From: Huiozyma naganishii CBS 8797
Taxonomy: Eukaryota; Ascomycota; Saccharomycetes; Saccharomycetales; Saccharomycetaceae
DNA: 64,000 bases
Assembly: GCF_000348985.1 (NCBI RefSeq)
Contig: NC_035922.1
Location: forward strand, 323,604-387,603
Direction: 5' to 3'
Below the pieces are notes generated by a model. The model saw only the letters and a list, made by a program, of their open reading frames with translations. It searched no databases and was not told where the DNA came from. Made by a program: the position numbers and the translations under genes. Below, piece by piece: positions 42,566 to 54,484 of the stretch (positions are counted from its first letter, which is position 1; each line of letters starts with the position of its first letter).

Positions 42566-43447
42566 TTACCTTGACCAGGGCATTCTCCCCGCAATAAACT
42601 CGCGGAAGTGGCTCTCGTCAGAATGCGCCAATAACTTGTCCCAATGCAACAACTTCAACGTTTCGTATCCCGGGTATCTTTGGAACGGATTACGCGACTG
42701 TTTCTTTTTCAATAAGACTTCTCTTTGGCCGTACCAGTCATTCTCAAACAGGTTCAACGCATTTTTGTTCTCGTTACGCTGGATATCAGAATAGTACTTT
42801 GATAATCTTTCTGCGGAATAACCAAGGGGCAAAGGTTCTATTCCGATGTATGTGATGTCGTCAGAGGGGTAGTCTATCGCAGCTGCATGGTACTTCAAAA
42901 ACCGCAACTGTTTGAAGGCGAAACCAACAATGGTGATATGTGTAGGGTACGCATTAGTTATTTCTTTAAACCTGCACAGAGAAAACAGAAGGTTATCAAA
43001 CGAATCCAGAGAAAACTCCTCCGTGTTGATCTTGGACGATTGGAATAGTTCGTCGCTGGAGATTGACCGTTTGGCCATAAGATTGCATACGCTTTCTAAC
43101 AGTTGCAGTAACTGCGAATCGAATTCAGAAGGCATTTTCTTTTGACATTCAGCCCACTTGATTATTTTCCACAGAAGAAAGAAATAACTCTGCGCTTCGC
43201 TAACAGGACCAACCTCCCTTTTCGTTTGTGATCCACTGAATAAAAGGACAGACCGGTCCCAATTTTGTAGAAGCTCTTCCAATGCTCTCAGCGCATGCTT
43301 GATGAAGGCCAAATGATCGTTCCCTTCGTGTTGGAAATTGGCCAGGATCCAGTATTCTGGGGATTGTCCCAGGTTTTCTTCACCATCAATAGCGATATGT
43401 TGCACCCATACAGAATGACACGGCACTACAATCAGGTTTGATATCAT
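42566..43447 (-). CDS. DUF218-like protein, orthologue of YOR238W
   Basis: 293 residues from the Met at 43447 (MISNLIVVPCHSVWVQ), which places the conserved LIVVPCHS strand at the N-terminus as usual for the family; the frame stays open upstream to a Met at 43576, an alternative giving 336 residues. The hydrophobic strand, LLFSGSQTKREVGPVSEAQSY, and ITIVGFAFKQLRFL agree with DUF218-type proteins. The S. cerevisiae gene is uncharacterised (about 303 residues) and likewise lies between ABP140 and HES1. No function is inferred. Confidence 0.8.
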   Translation of the reverse strand: MISNLIVVPCHSVWVQHIAIDGEENLGQSPEYWILANFQHEGNDHLAFIKHALRALEELLQNWDRSVLLFSGSQTKREVGPVSEAQSYFFLLWKIIKWAECQKKMPSEFDSQLLQLLESVCNLMAKRSISSDELFQSSKINTEEFSLDSFDNLLFSLCRFKEITNAYPTHITIVGFAFKQLRFLKYHAAAIDYPSDDITYIGIEPLPLGYSAERLSKYYSDIQRNENKNALNLFENDWYGQREVLLKKKQSRNPFQRYPGYETLKLLHWDKLLAHSDESHFREFIAGRMPWSR

Positions 43448-43631
43448 TGGTTTCGCGTTAGATATGTTCCCTTGGGTGGACAATTTCCACTCGCAATTAT
43501 TAATTTTCCAACTTTGTTGAAGTAAGAATGATTGTGATAAACTCTGAGCTTCGACTGAAAAATAAACAAATACCATTAATAATTAATCTTTAAATAGTAT
43601 ACCTTTTGTATACCCAACAGAACATACTGCA

Positions 43632-44933
43632 TTATACAATAACTTCATCATCTTTCTCCCACAGGTCTTTTCTGAACCTCCAGTGATCAGCAGTTTTGTT
43701 CAATCTATCTTCCTTCTCACCTGTTTTCGTACCGCTAGCAACGTTCTTAATAGACAACCCAGCCATGCCAACCAGGCTCAAATACGTACCGTCAATTGGG
43801 TTCCCATCTTCGGGATCATTCTTTTTGGCCGCTCCATTGTAGTCTACCTTTTCAAACCATCGTGTTTTCCAGTGCGTCTTGTTTTCCTTTTCTTCTTTCC
43901 TAAGTTGTCTTTGAGCGTTCTCCAACTTGGATTTGGTCTGGGAAATCAGTTTCATGTCACCCAACTCAATTGCCTTGGCGACATCGTACCACGCCTTCCT
44001 ACTCTCCAGCGGGTGTTGATCCTCCACTGGCTTCACAACGAGTGGGTCAACTTTTATCTTGGAAACATCTGAGAAAATTGTTGGCTTACTCGCATTAGTG
44101 CCTGTGGCATTGCCTGCCACGATGGTAGTCACTCCGCTCCACTGACCAGAGATAACGTACAAAGGGGTTGCATTCTCTTTCAAAGATTTCATGCTAGAAT
44201 AAACTTTCGCCTTGACTGTATTCTTTTGACCTGAAAAGTAACCCTTCCCTGAGTATTCCAGTACACAGATCAACCCGGAGGACGACTGGATGTAGGATTT
44301 ATCTTCCAACTCGACATGTGGCGAAGCTACAAGGAGCCCCTCCAAATGCAAAGCTGGGACGGTCACCAGAAATGACCCGCCACTAGTTTCAATGATAGAA
44401 TGCCCAAACTGTTTGACGTTCAGTCTCAATGTCTTTGAGAAGGAGGACTTGATCTGAGAGTAGCCCTGCAGTGTGATGTCTTGCTTCTCATTGTTAAGAC
44501 AGTATGCATTTATGGGTGGGTGGTGCGACACCTGCTCTGTCAACATGGTGGTGTCGCCTAGCTTTTCGTTCTCCCATTTACCAACGAAAAGCTCCCCCAA
44601 GAATGGGTTCAGCGGTTTCTTTTCAAACCCACCCTTCTCGGACCGGGAGGAGTATTGACCATGCAATGTTGCAAAAAACCATTTGATCACGGCAAGCATT
44701 CTTGCCTCGTCGACGGTCTTTGCGTGCGGGTACAGTTTGTGATAGTTTTCCTTGTTGATCCGGGCTATGTTCAGGAATAGTCCCTGGTGGCACCCCCAGT
44801 ACTGTGGGAACTCACTCAATGACATTGGCGAGAGAATGAAAGGTGGAGCTGAAAGCGAGGAAAGATCACCGGAGAACGAGGACATGGACTTCAAGAATGA
44901 AGTCCACGTAGAAGATTGAGAGTAGTCAGTCAT
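43632..44933 (-). CDS. Oxysterol-binding protein homologue Osh4/Osh5 (Kes1/Hes1)
   Basis: 433 residues from the Met at 44933 (MTDYSQSSTWTSFLKSMSSF); the frame upstream adds a Cys-rich stretch that is not conserved. This is a short OSBP-type lipid transfer protein that exchanges sterol and PI4P. The N-terminal 29 residues form the amphipathic, curvature-sensing lid helix, the OSBP signature EQVSHHPP is at residues 133-140, and KPLNPFLGELF and HPLESRKAWYDV are present. Two ohnologues exist in S. cerevisiae (KES1, YPL145C, and HES1, YOR237W); the neighbours DFR1 and YOR238W favour the HES1 track, but the sequence reads close to Kes1, so I leave the symbol open. Confidence 0.9.
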   Translation of the reverse strand: MTDYSQSSTWTSFLKSMSSFSGDLSSLSAPPFILSPMSLSEFPQYWGCHQGLFLNIARINKENYHKLYPHAKTVDEARMLAVIKWFFATLHGQYSSRSEKGGFEKKPLNPFLGELFVGKWENEKLGDTTMLTEQVSHHPPINAYCLNNEKQDITLQGYSQIKSSFSKTLRLNVKQFGHSIIETSGGSFLVTVPALHLEGLLVASPHVELEDKSYIQSSSGLICVLEYSGKGYFSGQKNTVKAKVYSSMKSLKENATPLYVISGQWSGVTTIVAGNATGTNASKPTIFSDVSKIKVDPLVVKPVEDQHPLESRKAWYDVAKAIELGDMKLISQTKSKLENAQRQLRKEEKENKTHWKTRWFEKVDYNGAAKKNDPEDGNPIDGTYLSLVGMAGLSIKNVASGTKTGEKEDRLNKTADHWRFRKDLWEKDDEVIV

Positions 44934-45420
44934 TGTTTCCTTGAGGTTGTGTGTTTCGTTGAGATGCGCGTTACCGTTTGAAGTAGCGAACCGAAGACAA
45001 CAACAACAACACAAACAAGACACGAGCGGGAGAGTAACAAGTCCAGTCCGACACAAGTTCTTTATAACCAAGGCGAGCGGTCACTTTTTATTATCGAGCT
45101 CATTGTTCATGGAGAAGTTGCTGCTTGTTGAACGAGCCAACAAGCAGTGTTTCGATTCTCAACGAACATAGAGTGTAAACAGATATAAAGAGGGAATAGC
45201 CGACTGTGATTAGGAGGCTGTGTACTATTGTTCTGCCAGACTCTAAAGAACGAGGCAGTCGTACTCTAAACATCTTTTAAACGATACCGGTCGTAGATCA
45301 CAATCTCGGCCAAAAAATAAAAGGAGATCGCACACACACACAAACCTTGAAGTTTAAGTTTAAACGACGTTGACGGTAGACCAAAAACAAACAGAATAGG
45401 GTGTTTACCTGAACAGGAGC
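44934..45420. other. Upstream region of the OSH4/5 gene
   Basis: 487 bases up to the DFR1 stop, with a CAACAA stretch near 45000 and a CA repeat near 45331. No gene seen. Confidence 0.5.
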
Positions 45421-46074
45421 TCACTTTCTCGAGTACAGCGAGTAGTGAAACACGTACCCGTTCTCTTCCGCTGAGTATCCGTTTTTGGTGTTGTAGTCAG
45501 GTAAAGTCACCCGTTCCGGTAGAAATGGCAGCAATTGGTCGTGGCTGCATTCTTGAAACTTCTGCAGTAGCGTGTCCTTATTCAAGAACGTGTCCATGAC
45601 TGGTTTCACTATGCCACTGTCTTCTGGCGCAAGGTCTAGTTTCGTAATCAACCAATAGTCCACGAGATCGAACGCTTGGTTATAGATTTCGCCGCCACCG
45701 ATGATGTATATCCTCTCTAACTGTGCGCCCAGTTGAAATTGCAACTGCTGTATAGCGAGCTGGAGGGAGTTTGACTTGTAGGTTTCTTTATCTTCTTGGA
45801 GGGTCTCTTTACAGAGTGTCTCTGGAAATTGCCTTGAAATAACGACGTTGATTCTGTTGGGTAAAGGTCTGAATCTCGCTGGAATTGACTCCCATGTCTT
45901 CCGACCCATCACAACGGCATTGGTCTTTTGCGGGTCGCGGGTGAGCGAAGTCACCTCTCTGAAGTATTTCATTTCTTTGGAGAGACGCCATGGTAATTTG
46001 CCCTGGAACCCGATCCCTAGATCAGGCAGCAAGGCTGCGACTATTCCGACTACAGGTATTTTACTGGAGGTCAT
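45421..46074 (-). CDS. DFR1: Dihydrofolate reductase Dfr1
   Basis: 217 residues (S. cerevisiae about 211). It reduces dihydrofolate to tetrahydrofolate with NADPH. The active-site N-terminus (VGIVAALLPDLGIGFQGKLP, WRLSKEMKYFREVT), the NADPH-binding VVMGRKTWESIP and the IYIIGGGEIYNQAF motif are all present. It is divergent from POC4 across 173 bases, matches the S. cerevisiae position (YOR236W) and is metabolically linked to MET7 in the same window. Confidence 0.95.
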   Translation of the reverse strand: MTSSKIPVVGIVAALLPDLGIGFQGKLPWRLSKEMKYFREVTSLTRDPQKTNAVVMGRKTWESIPARFRPLPNRINVVISRQFPETLCKETLQEDKETYKSNSLQLAIQQLQFQLGAQLERIYIIGGGEIYNQAFDLVDYWLITKLDLAPEDSGIVKPVMDTFLNKDTLLQKFQECSHDQLLPFLPERVTLPDYNTKNGYSAEENGYVFHYSLYSRK

Positions 46075-46247
46075 ATATCGTGCAGGGTTAGCTTGAGGGA
46101 CTACGGGTTGGATACTCTGAGCAGCAGAACTTCATTTTACTACATCAATTTTTCACTTCGATGAGCACCAAATGAAAAATAACAACAACGAACAAACTGT
46201 AACTTTGGGTCCAGCTAAACAAAAACTGAGAGAGATCGGCGATACCA

Positions 46248-46703
46248 ATGTCTGTGAGGACTGTGATTCGGGATTTGAAATCTGACGAGGATGCCAGCGT
46301 ATCTGTACCGCTGCAGCTGGTGGCCACAATTCCTACTGACGAAGCCAATACGAAAATACCCATTTCGATATCTGTATCGTATCTGAATGGTGGTGCTACG
46401 GGTGCGCAAAGAGCGGGGACTGCGAAATTACAGTCGTACCATTACGCTGTACCAAACAGGAGAGCCTCCCATAAGAAGGATAACGTCGCCGACATGCCAT
46501 TGCTCGATACAAACAACGACTGGGTCAGAGATCTGACGAGGAAGATAGCCGTTTCAGTGGCCAAGAGGCACGGCAAGCCGTGCTACGTCGCCTGGGCGAG
46601 TAACACGGAACTAAACGGTAACGGCCTTTCAATGGACCAACTGTTCATGTTGAAAAGCTGCATAAGCGCGATCGACTCCATGATGCCATCACCAACCAAC
46701 TAA
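46248..46703 (+). CDS. POC4: Proteasome assembly chaperone Poc4 (Pba4)
   Basis: 151 residues (S. cerevisiae about 148). Poc4 with Irc25/Poc3 helps assemble the 20S alpha ring. The C-terminal half (RKIAVSVAKRHGKPCYVAWA) has the family's conserved pattern, and the size fits. In S. cerevisiae POC4 (YPL144W) lies between KES1 and RPL33A; here it lies between DFR1 and RPL33, so the position supports the call. I found no PACE (GGTGGCAAA) element upstream. Confidence 0.78.
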   Translation: MSVRTVIRDLKSDEDASVSVPLQLVATIPTDEANTKIPISISVSYLNGGATGAQRAGTAKLQSYHYAVPNRRASHKKDNVADMPLLDTNNDWVRDLTRKIAVSVAKRHGKPCYVAWASNTELNGNGLSMDQLFMLKSCISAIDSMMPSPTN

Positions 46704-48290
<1,587 letters not shown>

Positions 48291-48546
48291 AGGTCTTTTG
48301 AAAGAAGCCCATTCATAAAACGCAAAATCCAAATAATAAAAAGTTAGGATACATTATAATCATAGTCTAAATCTACAGACAGACCAAAAACCAAACGTTC
48401 TAAACACCCAGAATACATAAGTATACTAGTGCCACTCATATATATAAAATTACAATTTAATATCATAAAAAAAAATTAAGAATCAATACTTTGAGCTCTT
48501 GTTTATATGCGAAATGCCAAAGGGGTATCATAAACAACATCGTGCA

Positions 48547-50481
48547 TTACATACGGGTGCTTCTCCTCTTGAAAAAATTGATGACTTTACGGGCAGTTGA
48601 TTGCCGTTTCTCCTCTTTACTGAGCGTTGCGGACGCGTCCCGTACTCTACCGTCATTTGCCATCTGAGAAACCATGATGGACGATCTGTTCGGGTGCCTA
48701 GTAGCATGGGAGGAGCCCGATTCAGTGCGGATTTCTCTTGCGGTGTGAGTATCTTTGACATCGTCATCGACACGCACATTCGACTTGCTGGAACTGTACG
48801 ACGAGTAAAACGACATGAAACTGAACCGCTTCTTTGCCATTGCATCGGGATCATTGTCATGTATCCTTGAGATCGGGTCCCGCGTCTGCGAGGGCTTTCC
48901 CTCTTTATGCGGCGCACCCGTGCTCAATGGAGTCACGACCAAGGGGGCACCTTGTGCCGCAGCATGTGCAGTAGCAGTAGCCAAAGTGCCATTCACAGTA
49001 TTCTCTTTATCGACAACACCAACGGTCGTTGAGACCGGCTCATGACCAGAGAGGCTGCGTTTCGAGTACGATCTGGTCGATCGAGTGACTGTGTCTCCAG
49101 GAGGGGTCGCCTCTGCTATGTTGTCAGTCTTGCCATGTGAGGCAACCAGCGACGGCGTCACTGTTATATGCAAAGTTGTGGGTCTTGGTTTATTATGAGC
49201 CGCTAGGGGCAGCCGATCTCTGACCACTGCAGATGCTTGTTCTCGGGGGACTACCACTGCCGCTGAATGCTGCTTTATCGCCCTCGGAGGCTGCGTGCCA
49301 TTTTCCTGTAATGTCTCCAGCGCGGTTTGTCTCGCCGTGCCGTTCGAGGAAAGATTTCGAGGGAAAGGTTTCCCCGGGTCTATGCGTACCATTGAGCTGG
49401 GTCTTGACCCTGTTACCGGTGAATTTCTCTCAAGGGCAGATTTGTCATTTTTAAGCTTCATGATATTGTCCCAGTCTGAGGGTGATACTGATAGAAATTC
49501 CCTGCGCGGTAACAGCCATTCATGATTTTCGATGTGACCCAGAGTATACCTCCGTCTCGGGTCAGCAACAAGTATCCTCCTCAACAGGTCCCTCGGCAGC
49601 GGGTTTACGTAGTCCGGGAATTTAAGCGGCGTCGCAGTGATGTACGAGTACAATTTCGATATATCGTCACCATTGGGGTTGCTTGGATCATCATCCCAAG
49701 GTAAGTACCCTGCGAGCATAGCGTATAGGATGACGCCACAGGACCATATATCCACTTTGACACCGACGTACGCCTCTCTGCTGACCACTAGTTCAGGTGC
49801 CGCGTAGCAGGGGGACCCACAAGACGTTTTCATCAGCACATTCTCGTTGGAGAACTCGTTGACGAACCCAAAGTCTGTTATCATAAGGTTTTCGTTCTTG
49901 TCAAGCAGCAAGTTCTCCAGTTTCAAATCCCGATGCACCAGTCCCTTCGAATGCATGTAGTGCACCCCGGATACCAACTGGGAGAACAAGCGGGACGCGT
50001 TCACCTCCTTGAGCCGTCTCTTCCTCTGGATGTACTTGTAGAACTCCCCACCGGAGGCGTACTCGAGCACAATGCCTATATATTTCGAATTCTGCAAAAT
50101 CTCTTCCAAGACAATTATGTTCGGATGCGTGAGGTGTTTCAGCGCATTGATCTCCCTGTATATCTTTGTTTCTTTATCCGAGTTCCGCACTATCGTGTCC
50201 CTTCTAATCAGTTTTATCGCAACCTGTCTTGGCGTCCTCTGTGAAGGTCCCACATTGCCGTCCGTGACAGGCCTCGTCCATCCCATTTTGACCTTCCCAA
50301 ACTCACCTTCACCCAGAGTAGAACCTACAATGTACGGCCCGAAGGTGACATTCCGCTTCCGACTTCGGGTGCCTATACTGTTGCTCGACGTGTCCCGAGG
50401 CAGACTATTGTCCCCGGTACCGTTCGTTGGGCGGGACACAGGGTTCCCATAATATGTATGCCTTTTTTGCACAGAGGCCAT
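48547..50481 (-). CDS. KIN4: Spindle position checkpoint kinase Kin4 (or paralogue Frk1)
   Basis: 644 residues from the Met at 50481 (MASVQKRHTYYGNP), which matches the start of S. cerevisiae Kin4; the longer frame from 50517 has no support. Ser/Thr kinase domain at about residues 40-300: glycine loop STLGEGEFGKVK, catalytic loop VHRDLKLENLLLD, ITDFGF and T-loop MKTSCGSPCYAAPE. Kin4 inhibits mitotic exit when the spindle is mispositioned. The long C-terminal tail is polar and ends in a conserved basic block (KSKSNVRVDD..., then RKVINFFKRRSTRM), a likely cortex/SPB-binding element. It is shorter than S. cerevisiae Kin4 (about 800). Position next to MGE1 supports KIN4. Confidence 0.88.
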   Translation of the reverse strand: MASVQKRHTYYGNPVSRPTNGTGDNSLPRDTSSNSIGTRSRKRNVTFGPYIVGSTLGEGEFGKVKMGWTRPVTDGNVGPSQRTPRQVAIKLIRRDTIVRNSDKETKIYREINALKHLTHPNIIVLEEILQNSKYIGIVLEYASGGEFYKYIQRKRRLKEVNASRLFSQLVSGVHYMHSKGLVHRDLKLENLLLDKNENLMITDFGFVNEFSNENVLMKTSCGSPCYAAPELVVSREAYVGVKVDIWSCGVILYAMLAGYLPWDDDPSNPNGDDISKLYSYITATPLKFPDYVNPLPRDLLRRILVADPRRRYTLGHIENHEWLLPRREFLSVSPSDWDNIMKLKNDKSALERNSPVTGSRPSSMVRIDPGKPFPRNLSSNGTARQTALETLQENGTQPPRAIKQHSAAVVVPREQASAVVRDRLPLAAHNKPRPTTLHITVTPSLVASHGKTDNIAEATPPGDTVTRSTRSYSKRSLSGHEPVSTTVGVVDKENTVNGTLATATAHAAAQGAPLVVTPLSTGAPHKEGKPSQTRDPISRIHDNDPDAMAKKRFSFMSFYSSYSSSKSNVRVDDDVKDTHTAREIRTESGSSHATRHPNRSSIMVSQMANDGRVRDASATLSKEEKRQSTARKVINFFKRRSTRM

Positions 50482-50964
50482 CAGCACGAGTCCCAGAAAG
50501 CAAGCACGCGTGCTCAAACACTATAAAAAAGGAAACAGGCTCCTCCAAGTGTTACAACAACCGATCAATCACGAAAGCGCAACGGTACAGCAGCTGGAGC
50601 CCTCCACAAGCCACCGGGGGAAGTGAACAATTGCGCGAGATGTGTGCTTATATTCTTTTTTTGGTTTCGTGAATTTTCGATGTTTTTTTCCTCGAAGTTT
50701 TTTATTTATATTTATTTCCTGTTTCGGAAGTCTTTTGTTTCGCCTCGCGACGCGACCTGCGTAATTTATCCCCTTTAGGAAATATGCTTCCAAAAGAGGA
50801 AAAAAAATTGAATCTGGGTTCCTGTTTAGTCATTCCTCGAGGGTAATAATATGGCTGCCGGTGAGGTAAGAAACACAGGCAGTACGTATTGCAGTATATG
50901 TGTGTATATATATACAGGTACACAGTGTCCCCGTGGTGTGGATGGGGGGGGACGTGACGTTGGT
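50482..50964. other. KIN4 upstream region
   Basis: 483 bases between the KIN4 start and the MGE1 stop; T-rich and otherwise featureless. Confidence 0.5.
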
Positions 50965-51663
50965 CTAGGCGTCGTCATTCTTGACGATGCCGACTTTGGC
51001 TGGTCTGATGACTCTGTTGTTCAGAGTGTAGCCCAGCTGCTGCACGTGGAAGACAGTGCCCGGTTCTTTGTCCTTTTGGGCGTACTGGAAGGTGGCCTCG
51101 TGTTTGTTGGGGTCGAAGACCTCACCAAGCGGGTCGACCTTCTCGATACCGTGTTTCCGCAGCGTGTTTTCGAACACTTCTTTGGTCATCTTCACACCGG
51201 TGTACAGATCGCTGATTTCCTTGGATTTCTTCAAGTCCTCCTCTTTGAAGGCACCAAGGGCGTGGCCGAAATTGTCCACAGACTCTAACAGATCCTTGGC
51301 AAATTTCTGCAGCGCAAACGCCTTTGCCTTTTCAACGTCCTTTTTCGTGACACCTTGCAAGTTCCTAAAGTCGGCGACGGACCGCAGCAGCCTGTCTTTC
51401 AAATCGACATTCTCCTTCTCCTTCGTCTCCAATTGCTCCTCTAAAGTCTTGATCTTCTGCTGCTCCGCCGTCAGATCAGCCGCTTCCTCTGTACTCACCT
51501 CTTCTGGTTTCTTCGCCTCGTCAGCGTAGCCTCGGACAGAGAGCCTGAACGCAGATGCTCTGGGCGCCGTCGCTCTTGCTATTCTAGAGGAAACAGGCGC
51601 CGTTCTTGGAAGAACACTCCTGTATGCAACTCTCAACGCAGATGCCGTACTGAACGCTCTCAT
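50965..51663 (-). CDS. MGE1: Mitochondrial GrpE nucleotide-exchange factor Mge1
   Basis: 232 residues (S. cerevisiae 228). It is the exchange factor for mitochondrial Hsp70 (Ssc1) in protein import and folding and in Fe-S biogenesis. A basic presequence (MRAFSTASALRVAYRSVLPR) is followed by a long coiled coil (KIKTLEEQLETKEKENVDLK) and the GrpE domain with FRNLQGVTKKDVEKAKAFAL and the C-terminal VLNNRVIRPAKVGIV-type sequence. Confidence 0.95.
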   Translation of the reverse strand: MRAFSTASALRVAYRSVLPRTAPVSSRIARATAPRASAFRLSVRGYADEAKKPEEVSTEEAADLTAEQQKIKTLEEQLETKEKENVDLKDRLLRSVADFRNLQGVTKKDVEKAKAFALQKFAKDLLESVDNFGHALGAFKEEDLKKSKEISDLYTGVKMTKEVFENTLRKHGIEKVDPLGEVFDPNKHEATFQYAQKDKEPGTVFHVQQLGYTLNNRVIRPAKVGIVKNDDA

Positions 51664-52036
51664 TCTTGGTGTAGGGTGCCTCTTGATTCAAGTGCCAGAA
51701 GCCACTTCTCACTGTGTTTAATCGTCGACATTTCTCTCTTTCTCTTCTTTTTTTCCTTTCTTTTTTTCCGGTCTTCAAAAAACAGTCACACACTTTTCTA
51801 AGCAAAACGATCCAAACGGTAACAACAACGACTCATAAAGAACCCAATAATACCATTCCACACAAACATATGTATATATCAGTAAATATGCTTGTTGAAT
51901 AAACTATATCCCATTTGAAAGTTGGCCTTTTCTTTTTTAAGCCCCCCAACCTCCATCCAATTAATTATGCTCCGTTTCTCCCCACCACTACCACAGTCAG
52001 TAGTGTATAATGCATGCAAGTTCCCGTTCTTCATTG
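51664..52036. other. MGE1 upstream region
   Basis: 373 bases between the MGE1 start and the MKK stop, with a T/C-rich stretch near 51730-51770. I looked for a canonical heat-shock element and did not find one. Confidence 0.5.
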
Positions 52037-53539
52037 CTATTGCGGTTCGTTGTCCCAACATCTCTTGATAAACTTAGCCATGTTTACTTTCTTCTTCATT
52101 TGGCCTTGAATCCACGGATGCTGGATCATTTGCCGCGGCGACGGCCGCTCTCTTGGATCCTTCTTTAAACAGTACTCTATGAACGACTTGAACGATGAGG
52201 TCCAACTGATCCCAATTTCGGGCTCGTCCTTCAGTTCAGGGGTAAACGTCAAGATATAAACCAACAGTTCGATCGGTGCGATGGTGTTGTTGATCTTTTC
52301 TGAACCAAAGGGGAAATGTCCCTCGGCCACCTCAAGTATAGTCAACCCGAGGGACCATACGTCACAGGTGACACTGTAAGGTTCACCTTTGATTCTTTCT
52401 GGGGCCATGTAGAACGATGTGCCTGTAAACGTGGTGGCCAGCGAGTTCACAGCCTCACCGCTGACCCCAAAATCACACAGTTTGACCTCTCCGCGGTCAT
52501 TAAGTAGAATATTCTGTGGTTTGATGTCTCGATGAATCACTTTTTTCTCGTGGAGGTATGATAGACCCCTCAATACATCCTCTGCTATTTTCCCCAACAC
52601 TTTCTCGCTAATTTTCCCATTCCTTTTCAGCAAGTTCTTGTATATCGCGTCGAGGGACTTCCCACCCATGTACTCCATGGCAATAAATATCGAGGAGTTC
52701 GATTCATCCGTGAACATCCCGTAGTAGCGCACAATATAGTCCGACTTGAAACTCCGGTTGAATTGCAACTCCCTGAAGATCTGCTTCTGGAACTCAGGAT
52801 CCGTGTTCAAAGTGTTGATCGTCTTCAACGCAAATATATTCTTACCGTGTTTCAATTTACACTTCGCCACCGATCCACCAGCACCTTCCCCCAACATACC
52901 GAGGGTCTCAATCTCGTTCTTCATAAAGCTGTACTGCCATATATCTTTGTCCAGTTGATCGACATCCTCGCTAACGGGCACATCATCTGTACCTGCTGTT
53001 ATTGGTGTCCGTGCCTCCGGTTTCAACGGGCTTGTGTTGGTACTGCTCGAATTTTGCTCGTAAGTGGATATGAAGTTCGAGAAGTACGAATCCGTGGAGT
53101 TGTTCAAATCCTGTCTTGTGTAAATGCCCTGCTGTGTCTCCGGCCTCATTATATCGTCATTGGGCGTCTCGCTGCCAGTTGGGGTCTTTATGTCGAGTTT
53201 GCGGATCGAGTTTTCCAAACTTGCAGTGTTCATAACCGATGGAGGAACTTTGGATCTCTTTTGCGTTTGATTTGCCTCCACGTCCAGCTTTGCCGGGATT
53301 GGCGGCGGCACAGGTCTCCTTTTCAGCGATATTGGCGATTTAGTAGTCGAACTAGTTGCTGATGGGGGAACAGGACTCACATCCGCTCTGAGCCTGTCCC
53401 TCTGTTTTTGTTCATGCTGTTGCGGAGTTACAATATTGCTTCCGGGGGTCTCCAACTCTGTGGGTATCGTGGGTAGCCTTAGCTTTGGTGTGCTGTGATT
53501 CGATCTTGCCGATTGAGGAGGCTTAAACAACGACGCCAT
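52037..53539 (-). CDS. MAP kinase kinase Mkk1/Mkk2 of the cell wall integrity pathway
   Basis: 500 residues (S. cerevisiae Mkk1 508, Mkk2 506). It acts between Bck1 and Slt2. The N-terminal 210 residues are polar; the kinase domain runs from about residue 215: MLGEGAGGSVAKCKLK, VIHRDIKPQNILLND, KLCDFGVSGEAVNSLATTF (activation loop with the serine/threonine sites), then GTSFYMAPERI. A C-terminal CWDNEPQ-type end is typical of the pair. MKK1 (YOR231W) and MKK2 (YPL140C) are ohnologues; the flanking MGE1 and WTM genes favour MKK1. Confidence 0.92.
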   Translation of the reverse strand: MASLFKPPQSARSNHSTPKLRLPTIPTELETPGSNIVTPQQHEQKQRDRLRADVSPVPPSATSSTTKSPISLKRRPVPPPIPAKLDVEANQTQKRSKVPPSVMNTASLENSIRKLDIKTPTGSETPNDDIMRPETQQGIYTRQDLNNSTDSYFSNFISTYEQNSSSTNTSPLKPEARTPITAGTDDVPVSEDVDQLDKDIWQYSFMKNEIETLGMLGEGAGGSVAKCKLKHGKNIFALKTINTLNTDPEFQKQIFRELQFNRSFKSDYIVRYYGMFTDESNSSIFIAMEYMGGKSLDAIYKNLLKRNGKISEKVLGKIAEDVLRGLSYLHEKKVIHRDIKPQNILLNDRGEVKLCDFGVSGEAVNSLATTFTGTSFYMAPERIKGEPYSVTCDVWSLGLTILEVAEGHFPFGSEKINNTIAPIELLVYILTFTPELKDEPEIGISWTSSFKSFIEYCLKKDPRERPSPRQMIQHPWIQGQMKKKVNMAKFIKRCWDNEPQ

Positions 53540-53854
53540 CCCGTATTACTATTAAGAAACGATGTGTAGCGAGAGAGAATGCTATGAAAAAGCGAAAGAC
53601 AAAAAAAAGAGAAGTTAATCGAGATCAGAAGGGGGACAGCAATCACCACCGGCAGGTTGTACCGTTTAATGAACCTATTAGTAACAAATAAATAGAACGA
53701 CAGTCCGCGAGGCAACTGCGGCTCAGAACCTATACCTACAACAAACTCGTGTTGGAACGTGGTGACAAAACCGCAATGACCTCGATCAAATCAATGATCC
53801 AAACGAAAACTTGAAATTTTCTGCAGCACGTGACAGTCACGTTTTTAGACCTGA

Positions 53855-53882
53855 TGCGGAATTGCAAAAATTCAATTCCGCA
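53855..53882. repeat. Inverted repeat TGCGGAATTG ... CAATTCCGCA
   Basis: Ten-base perfect arms at 53855-53864 and 53873-53882, separated by 8 bases; further copies of the half-site occur at 53904-53912 (minus), 53951-53960, 53973-53982 and 53983-53992. Confidence 0.85.
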
Positions 53883-54410
53883 AAAGAAAATTGCCAAAAA
53901 TTTCAATTCCGCCCGCAAAAATTTGGAGAAAAAACTGAATATCACGTGACTGCGGAATCCAAATTCTTCAGATGCGGAATTGTACGGAATTGCACGTGAT
54001 AGGATAGTGCTAAGTATGTGCTGGAAACGCTATAACAATAGGGTCTCCCCGACTCGGCCGATTATAACTCGATTCACGTTATCAACCTCTACAGTTGCAC
54101 CTTGGAATTTCCACGTCATAATGCAGAAAACCTGCTTTCCTCAATTAACTAACATATAAAAAGATTATGTATAACCGCCCATTAGAATCTAACGACATTG
54201 GGCTAAAGAGTCTTCTGGACCGTAATTGTAAATAATGTGTTCATTTCTAGAAAGTAAAAACCAGTGATACCCATAATATACGATTGACAATACTGCTGTA
54301 GCACTTGAATTGCAAGGTCTGTACAAAAGGTATATAGATAATAGTGCTATGCTTATCTTTCACTGTGCAAGAAAGCAATGCGTTCCGGGTAATGGAAAAC
54401 GGTCTCCATT

Positions 54411-54484
54411 TGCGGAATTCAATCCCGCACCTGATTCACGTGATCAAAAAACATTTTTTCTTCGTGCGGGATTCAATTCCGCAC
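54411..54484. repeat. Pair of near-palindromic CGG-N9-CCG elements flanking CACGTG
   Basis: TGCGGAATTCAATCCCGCAC at about 54411 and GTGCGGGATTCAATTCCGCA at 54464 are near reverse complements of each other; CACGTG lies between them at 54437. Each contains CGG-N9-CCG. Confidence 0.8.

Noticed and set aside
53811..53999. 62-codon plus-strand ORF upstream of MKK
   Set aside because: It is made up of the CGGAATT and CACGTG repeats; no protein-like signal.
53940..54000. CACGTG boxes as CDEI of a point centromere
   Set aside because: No 80-90-base very AT-rich CDEII and no CDEIII (TTTCCGAA core) at the right distance; gene order does not place a centromere here.
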